From NCBI GenBank assembly GCA_021229015.1, contig CM037782.1:41407226-41471225 (forward strand): 64,000 nucleotides of DNA, written 5' to 3'. Of this stretch, positions 59,301-64,000 are shown piece by piece. Made by a program: the position numbers and the translations under genes. Under the pieces are notes generated by a model. The model worked only from the letters and a program-made list of their open reading frames with translations. It ran no database searches and was not told where the DNA came from. The number at the start of each line of letters is the position of its first letter. Position 1 is the first letter of the stretch. This DNA is from Solen grandis. Taxonomy: Eukaryota; Mollusca; Bivalvia; Adapedonta; Solenidae.

Positions 59301-60358
59301 GAACATACAAACAATCATCGCAAACTACAGATAAAGATGAGGGAATAACCAAAGACGTACTGGGGAGTCCAGTGACCCATATAGGCTTCTTGAAGGTTCA
59401 TAAAGCAGCATCATCAACAATGCACAACATCTTTTTCCGATTTGGCATTAAGCATAATCTGACCTTTGTTGTGCCAAAGAACGGTTTTTATTTTTCAGGA
59501 TTTAATCAATTAATGCCACTACCAAAAAATGGGCATTTCGATATATTTGATGTCCATACCCATTCCTATAAACCCGAGGTATTCCGGACTCTCCTTCCGG
59601 AAGATGCGGTCTATATTGCTATCGTGAGAGAACCGTTTGAAAGGTTAGTGAGTGCAGCATACTATTACAGAGACAGGTTTAATGTCCAATATCTTCGTCA
59701 AGTCCCACGTGGTCATTTTATTCAAAGCTTAATCAATGATAAGGAAAATTATGAAAAACAGGTTTTCTCCCGCACGAAGAATGCCATGGCACGCGACTTT
59801 GGTTTCACGAGCAGCGAAACAAACGATGACGTCATACAATTAAAGCTTGAACAGCTGAACAAAGAATTTCAATTAGTAATGGTTGTGGAAAGGTTTGAAG
59901 AGTCAATGGTGTTGTTAAGACGACTTTTACACTGGTCACTGCAAGATATTTTGTTTATTCCATCAAACTCACACCACCATGAAATGGTATCCATCAATGA
60001 CACAGAAAGGGCTAAGGTTCGAAATACATTAAAGCTCGACTATGCTATATACAATTATTTCTATAATAAATTTGATGACAAAATAAAACAGGCAGGCATG
60101 AAATTTCAAGCTGAGGTTTTATTCTATCAGCAAACATTACAAAAAGTTGCTGAGTTCTGTGTGTACGGAAAGAAACACGGATTTGAGAGAAATAATACTC
60201 TGATAGTGGAGGGATCTTACTGGAATGACAGGTACCTTGTGAGAAGCCAAGATTGTATTTTAATGTCTGACTCAGTTGAAAATATACAACTTAAAATGCA
60301 ACAAAGACACCGTAGTATGCATTTATACAAGAATGGTACAGTAAAAACATCTAAATAA
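47330..60358 (+). CDS. Galactose-3-O-sulfotransferase-like gene, three exons, 396 aa
   Basis: Gene model: 47330-47344 (coding part of exon 1), 48739-48776 and 59221-60358. Splice phases agree: phase 0 after exon 1, phase 2 after exon 2. The protein starts MLSTKK and has a hydrophobic signal anchor QLFFALVIIPMTIASVFMY (residues 7-25), then a short stem and the catalytic domain, as expected of a type II Golgi enzyme. The domain has the two PAPS-binding motifs of the Gal3ST family (galactose-3-O-sulfotransferases, which move sulfate from PAPS to the 3-OH of galactose on glycolipids and glycans). The length fits the family (about 400-430 residues). The exact acceptor sugar cannot be told. Exon 1 may be longer at the 5' end, and its frame is open upstream of the ATG. 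Confidence 0.75.
47345..48738 (+). other. Sulfotransferase intron 1
   Basis: 1.4 kb; carries the SINE at 48049-48343, nothing else recognised. Confidence 0.5.
48049..48343 (-). mobile_element. tRNA-derived SINE, family 1, full length
   Basis: Best minus copy. The tail side, tttaacgtcccaccgacagt, is at left. At right is the tRNA-like head, which on the minus strand reads ggcctagtggtaagagcg (A box) and gtgggttcgattcccag (B box). Between are the conserved body blocks shared with the other seven copies. Confidence 0.85.
48739..48776 (+). CDS. Sulfotransferase exon 2 (membrane anchor)
   Basis: A 38-bp exon between a strong acceptor (ttatatattgcag) and a consensus donor (GTGAGT). It reads KQLFFALVIIPM plus two bases (AC). 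Joined to the leading G of exon 3 these make a threonine codon, and the hydrophobic run continues into IASVF. Phase match, splice consensus and hydrophobicity together make chance unlikely. Confidence 0.65.
49946..50908 (+). pseudogene. LINE A ORF1, one in-frame stop
   Basis: 200 codons, TAA at 50546-50548, then the same frame continues to 50908. The N-terminus is basic (MPRKRKKTKESPE); a coiled coil spans LIERLDSMDKKLEKLESIQT and the following heptads; an RRM-like part starts SMRDNLIFYKIAEKRDENCE; the C-terminal part has RPIVAKFAYYPDKERVRKAA. This is the coiled coil / RRM / CTD order of L1-type ORF1 RNA-binding proteins. A single point change separates it from an open frame of about 320 codons. 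Confidence 0.75.
50992..52221 (+). pseudogene. LINE A ORF2, 5' part: endonuclease
   Basis: An APE-type endonuclease read across several frames: RFISWNIEGLTREKRTPDEF and CLSETWTNKNSG, a shift at the G7 run 51176-51182, GGIVVYIEV, a stop at 51302-51304, MYIPPESSPMHDLYEF, FITGDMNARTG, VVDYLLTSY, a shift in the T run near 51766, then SNHAPVLFSL (the S-D/N-H motif). It ends where LINE B is inserted, after the acidic DMNEEEEEDTDEDTQ. Confidence 0.75.
52645..56155 (-). CDS. LINE B ORF2: endonuclease-reverse transcriptase
   Basis: An uninterrupted frame of 1120 codons runs from 56007 to 52645. Its true N-terminal part precedes it in another frame (FWNIRGWNINTD, GIAESHI; 56137-55990), so one base is inserted near 55983 in a tttt/aaa run. 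Numbering from 56007: endonuclease SGGVGFLV (22-29), GDFNSR (105-110), VVDY (173-176) and GLPDHSLLRW (212-221). Reverse transcriptase: NPIPK, SYRGISLASSVYKIY (about 551-565), FIDFKKAYDY (621-630), GLKQGCLLSPLLFNLFLDD (679-697) and the catalytic YADD at 721-724 (53847-53836). A C-terminal Cys/His motif LCPFC..E.H.LLYC follows. Enzymatic residues look intact, but the frameshift and 5' truncation make this copy non-autonomous. Confidence 0.9.
56156..56716 (-). CDS. LINE B ORF1, 5'-truncated
   Basis: Nominal ATG at 56716, but the frame is open further upstream to the insertion edge, so the true N-terminus has been lost. MNIVIRGLPVSQNEDVISRV fits the start of an RRM in LINE ORF1 proteins. The C-terminus is a Gly/Arg-rich tail (RGRRGGQRYNNNGFRGSQ), an RNA-binding RGG-like region. 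It ends in TAG (56158-56156), and the ORF2 reading frame follows in the same frame. Confidence 0.75.
   Translation of the reverse strand: MNIVIRGLPVSQNEDVISRVNGLIKDGLHLRDISCENAVRKASPNNTKPGLIVARMKSMEDKRKIMLKKFELKRTRQYEGVYIDHDLSYSDRVMSNNFRTVLHALKCQGLTMKGSRVVSASEETRDGPISGQHRPGPNGRRTGNQGARDESGWQTSGVRGRRGGQRYNNNGFRGSQGGQRGGNHRH
56770..58480 (+). pseudogene. LINE A ORF2, 3' part: reverse transcriptase
   Basis: Resumes right of LINE B: SSTFPELDSPITLNEI, then NYRGVTITSCFAKFFTVVIN, DAQFGFKPGYSTVGAVFALN, CCFVDFKKAYD, LFQGEIISPILFSLFLNY and FADDAVIISETEEG (FADD in place of YADD). The remainder includes a C-terminal KCSLCNK. At least four frame breaks. Right of 58480 is 3' UTR. Confidence 0.8.
58481..59220 (+). 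other. LINE A 3' UTR and intron end
   Basis: LINE A 3' sequence to about 58846; then AT-rich intron with a near-palindromic stretch at 58880-58960 (ttatcgagttcatgaagaaa / ttcttgaactcgtttgataa). Confidence 0.5.
59221..60358 (+). CDS. Sulfotransferase exon 3 (catalytic domain)
   Basis: Follows acceptor tttatttatttaag. The ATG at 59237 is probably an internal methionine, because the frame is open upstream to the splice site. Counting from that methionine, residues 50-70 hold the 5'-phosphosulfate loop (FLKVHKAASSTMHNIFFRFG) and 128-144 the 3'-phosphate motif (IAIVREPFERLVSAAYYY), both diagnostic of the Gal3ST family. Possible N-glycosylation sites: NLT, NDT, NNT and NGT. The region is unbroken to the stop at 60356. 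An AATAAA overlaps the stop codon; no better polyadenylation signal is seen nearby. Confidence 0.9.
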
Positions 60359-60689
60359 ATACCTTACACAATCAGGTCAGCATTTATTTTGAATAAGAGC
60401 TTTATTTAGATATATGTTTAATAACTTTTGACTTTAATTGAATTGTTAAGTGGAGAGTAAAAACATACAGGTATGGTATACATAATTACGTTTCCTTCGT
60501 ATTGTAACTTATGTGCCGACATTTTCTTTGTTCAGATGCAACCTTAGATGGCATGTCTGATGACTTGTATTATTGTCTGTCTGTCTGTTATGTATTGAGT
60601 GTGTTTGAGTATGTGAGTGTAAGTGTGTGTACATTTGAGTAATATATATAGCTGTTCACTCCCATCCTAATCAAACTTTTTTTTCTCTA

Positions 60690-62743
60690 TTAATACGAGT
60701 CGATCCAGTATTGGTGTGTGAAGTTAGCGCGTAGATCGTAGATCGTAAATCAACACTATAACTAATTTTCTTTGTCGACCTGGGTCGTAGATCGTAGCTC
60801 AACCACTCAAATAAACCAAAATAAATGGTTGAGCTGGGTCGTAGATCGTAGCTCAGCCATTCAAATAAACCAAAATAAATGGTTGAGCTGGGTCGTAGAT
60901 CGTAGCTCAGCCATTCAAATAAACCAAAATAAATGGTTGAGCTGGGTCGTAGATCGTAGCTCGACCATTGAAAATGTTCATAGAATGGTCGAGCTGGGTC
61001 GTAGATCGTAGCTCAACCATTGAAAATGTTCATGGAATGGTTGAGCTGGGTCGTAGATCGTAGCTCGACCATTGAAATTAACCAAAATAAATGGTTGAGC
61101 TGGGTCGTAGATCGTAGCTCGACCATTGAAATAAACCATTATAAATGGTTGAGCTGGATCGTAGATCGTAGCTCAACCATTGAAAAAGTTCACGGAATTC
61201 ATTTGTCGGAAAAAAAAAATGCTTTCGTCGGGAAAAGAGTTTCCTCAAAATCTTTGTACTTGTCGGATATCTCATTCGTCGGAAAAGTTTCCGTCGGGAA
61301 ATTTTCTGTTCGTCGGGAAAAATTATATGTCGGGAATTTAGTATTAGTTGTGAAAATTTTTTTTAATATTTAATCTTCGTCGGGATTATTGTACTCGTCG
61401 GGAAAATTGCATTTGTCGGAAAAAAATGCTTTCGTCGGGAAAAGAGTTTCCTTCGAAAATCTTTGTACTTGTCGGGAATATCTCATTCGTCGGAAAAGTT
61501 TCCGTCGGGAAATTTTCTGTTCGTCGGGAAAAATTATATGTCGGGAATTTAGTATTAGTTGTGAAAATTGTATTTTGTTAATATTTTTATCTTCGTCGGG
61601 ATTTTTGTATTCGTCGGGAAAATTGCATTTGTCGGAAAAAAATGCTTTCGTCGGGAAAAGATTTTTCTTCGAAAATCTTTGTACTTGTCGGGAATATCTC
61701 ATTCGTCGGAAAAGTTTCCGTCGGGAAATTTTCTGTTCGTCGGGAAAAATTATATGTCGGGAATTTAGTATTAGTTGTGAAAATTGTATTTTGTTAATAT
61801 TTTTATCTTCGTCGGGATTATTGTACTCGTCGGGAAAATTGCATTTGTCGGAAAAAAATGCTTTCGTCGGGAAAAGAGTTTCTTTCGAAAATCTTTGTAC
61901 TTGTCGGGAATATCTCATTCGTCGGAAAAGTTTCCGTCGGGAAATTTTCTGTTCGTCGGGAAAAATTATATGTCGGGAATTTAGTATTAGTTGTGAAAAT
62001 TGTATTTTGTAAATATTTTTATCTTCGTCGGGATTATTGTACTCGTCGGGAAAATTGCATTTGTCGGAAAAAATGCTTTCGTCGGGAAAGGAGTTTCCTT
62101 AAAAAAATCTTTGTACTTGTCGGGAATATCTCATTCGTCGGAAAAGTTTCCGTCGGGAACTTTTTCAATGGTTGAGCTACGATCTACGATCCAGCTCAAC
62201 CATTTATTTTGGTTTATTTGAATGGTTGAGCTACGATCTACGACCCAGCTCAACCATTCTATGAAAGTTTTCAATGGTCGAGCTACGATCTACGATCCAG
62301 CTCAACCATTCCGTGAACTTTTTCAATGGTTGAGCTACGATCTACGATCCAGCTCAACCATTTATTTTGGTTTATTTGAATGGTTGAGCTACGATCTACG
62401 ACCCAGCTCAACCATTATGAAATTTTGGGTTTATTTGAATGGTCGAGCTACGATCTACGACCCAGCTCAACCATTTATTTTGGTTTATTTGAATGGTTGA
62501 GCTACGATCTACGACCCAGCTCAACCATTCTATGAAAGTTTTCAATGGTCGAGCTACGATCTACGACCCAGCTCAACCATTCCGTGAACTTTTCAATGGT
62601 TGAGCTACGATCTACGATCCAGCTCAACCATTTATTTTGGTTTATTTGAATGGTTGAGCTACGATCTACGACCCAGATCGACAAAGAAAATTAGTTATAG
62701 TTTCGATCTACGATCTACGATCTACGCGCTAACTTCACACACC
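60690..62743. mobile_element. Foldback-like element with hairpin-array arms and 216-bp core repeats
   Basis: Left arm 60713-61197 and right arm 62160-62743 are inverted copies, each ending in ggtgtgtgaagttagcgcg. The arms are tandem units of ~52-56 bp, each itself a hairpin (aatggttgagct ... agctcaaccatt around gggtcgtagatcgt): eight on the left, ten on the right. The core (61197-62160) is five copies of a 216-bp repeat full of TCGTCGGGAAA. ttttttctcta occurs on both sides (60679-60689 and 62744-62754) as a candidate 11-bp target duplication; if so, the left end carries ~23 extra bases outside the symmetric arm. No transposase. It lies ~330 bp downstream of the sulfotransferase stop. Confidence 0.75.
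61197..62160. repeat. 216-bp direct repeat, five copies (first and last partial)
   Basis: The block cgggattattgtactcgtcg recurs at 61381, 61597 (variant), 61813 and 62029, exactly 216 bp apart. Each unit holds about nine 'gtcgg(g)a' motifs. 216 is divisible by 3, so ORFs run through several copies in several frames. Confidence 0.9.
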
Positions 62744-63251
62744 TTTTTTCTCTACATATTGCAAGTATCGAGAGAGCCGTTATTTTATACATAGCGCATT
62801 ATCTGTGAATGAGTGTACATTTATTTCGTTTAAACATTATTATATAAAAAGGGCACTATCTTATATTTATCACTCTCAATGGTTAGCGCAGAAGCATGTA
62901 TGGTCATCACTACGGAAAGAAATTCCTGTACTCGTTCAAACCGATCATGTGGGTACGGGCAACCCTCTAACGATCATGACCAAGAATAAAAACCAAGCGA
63001 AGTGCATAATCATCATGCGTATCTATAGGTGGACATTTTTTGCGTATAAATCAGAACAAAACTTTCAACAACGGCGCCAAAAAACTCATGAAACACAAGT
63101 CTACTTATTAATTATTATCGTTTTCTGACTTTGCCTTTGTGCCCTTTCCAATTAATTTTATCATTTTGTATTTGAAGTGTCGATATCAATTCAATGTCTA
63201 TCAGTTTATCACATTAGGTCATTTAATTTCTTGTAACTCGATTGCCTTATT

Positions 63252-63548
63252 CAGAGGTCAAGGGCTGTCCGCCTCGGGAGCGGGAGGTCGTGTGTTCGAT
63301 CCCCGGCCGCGACATACCAAAGTCGTAAAAAGTGGTACTGGTATATCTCCTTTGCTTCACGCTCAGCATATAAGAGTAGTTCCAGGACTGGTTGGCCCGG
63401 TGTCAGGATAATGTGACTGGGTGTGGTATCATGCCACATGTCTATGGCGTGATACTGCAGTGTGGCAGCACTAAATCTGTTTTAAATTTGACAAAGTCTC
63501 CAAATGACTGAAATACTGTCGGTGGGACTTTAAACCAAACAAACAAAC
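63252..63548 (+). mobile_element. tRNA-derived SINE, family 1, plus-strand copy
   Basis: B-box gtgttcgatccccgg, body ggactggttggcccggtgtc and gtgccgcactaa-like block, tail gactgaaatactgtcggtgg and then aaaccaaacaaacaaacag, a simple-repeat 3' end. The A-box side of the tRNA head is decayed or cut (caagggctgtccgcctcggg). Confidence 0.8.
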
Positions 63549-63725
63549 AGGTCAGGGACTGTATTGAATATCACAAAGCAACCGAGGCCAAATCTTTATT
63601 TAATAATAAAAACACACACACACACACAGTTTCTATAGCTATTTTAGTTTATCATCCCTAATTTTTGATAAGAATGATCTCTTATGGAAGTTTTACTTTC
63701 CTCTTTATCTCGTTAATTAGCTGAT

Positions 63726-63751
63726 TTTTTTTTTTTTTTTTTTTTTTTTTT
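63726..63751. repeat. Poly-T tract
   Basis: About 25 consecutive T. Confidence 0.9.
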
Positions 63752-64000
63752 GACAAGAAGATATCTTTGAAAATATAGGCTATGGATGAAACAACCGAAG
63801 ACTTCGGAAAAGCACTCTTGTCATTGGTTTGCATAAATTATTTTAGGATATTCCATCGTAAAATGGGAGTTTCAGGGTGCATATCTTTCTGCATGTTTGT
63901 CAATTGGCAAATTGGTAGACAATTTATTTACCAATTTAAACATAAAAACTACCCAGTTGAAAAATTTAAACATAAAAAGTAAGCAGTTGGAAAAATAAAG

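Larger units (their letters stand above)
62755..64000. other. Right-hand flank, no gene recognised
   Basis: Holds the SINE at 63252-63548, a (CA)n stretch near 63609-63628 and a T run of about 25 bases at 63726-63751. Short ORFs here have no recognisable features. Confidence 0.4.

Noticed and set aside
60772..61373. Repetitive ORFs reading WVVDRSSTIEINQNKWLS
   Set aside because: By-product of the ~55-bp hairpin units of the foldback arms; the right arm gives the same peptide on the opposite strand.
61370..62175. Long ORFs on both strands (up to 207 codons) in the 216-bp repeats
   Set aside because: The repeat length is a multiple of 3, so any stop-free frame in one unit stays open through all copies, on both strands at once. 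No protein-like composition or start context.

Overview
The window looks like nuclear DNA of a bivalve mollusc, possibly a clam. It is AT-rich. Its genes are small phase-matched exons far apart. The space between is packed with tRNA-derived SINEs, TTAA-flanked MITEs, MITE-like elements with internal ~145-165 bp tandem arrays, and LINEs, in a style familiar from bivalve genomes. The mollusc assignment is an inference from gene and repeat style, not a search result. One run of 100 Ns (37157-37256) is a scaffold gap, so the two halves need not be truly adjacent.

Left half, 1-37156: one minus-strand gene, recognised as a CSPP1 homologue (centrosome and spindle pole-associated protein 1). Nine exons can be placed between 28407 and 3344, and together they encode 391 residues. 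Every exon boundary inside the coding region is phase 0. Most exons carry one copy of a charged, coiled-coil-like module that ends just before the splice donor. The 3' end of the gene lies beyond base 1, and a 5' non-coding exon probably lies right of 28407. The introns hold most of the repeats. Upstream, a degenerate pogo/Tigger-like transposon (30555-31740) sits inside a ~160 bp tandem array.

Right half, 37257-64000: the clear host gene is a plus-strand galactose-3-O-sulfotransferase-like gene. Its large catalytic exon (59221-60358) starts without a membrane anchor. Two small upstream exons (47275-47344 and 48739-48776) match it in splice phase and supply a short basic N-terminus and a hydrophobic signal anchor, giving a 396-residue type II Golgi-type enzyme. 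The 10.4 kb intron between exons 2 and 3 contains a decayed plus-strand LINE (about 49.8-58.85 kb) split by a much younger minus-strand LINE (about 52.2-56.77 kb). The 7-bp target duplication is visible, and removing the insert restores the older reading frame.

Other features of the right half are a degenerate repeat dense in TGACGTCA palindromes (37.4-38.7 kb), a TTAA-flanked element with a short ORF (40166-40995), a 1.5 kb minisatellite of about 38 bp units (44.2-45.7 kb), and a 2 kb foldback-like element (60690-62743). The foldback element has long inverted arms built of tandem small hairpins, a core of five 216-bp repeats, and a candidate 11-bp target duplication. It is the most unusual object here and the best candidate for something undescribed.
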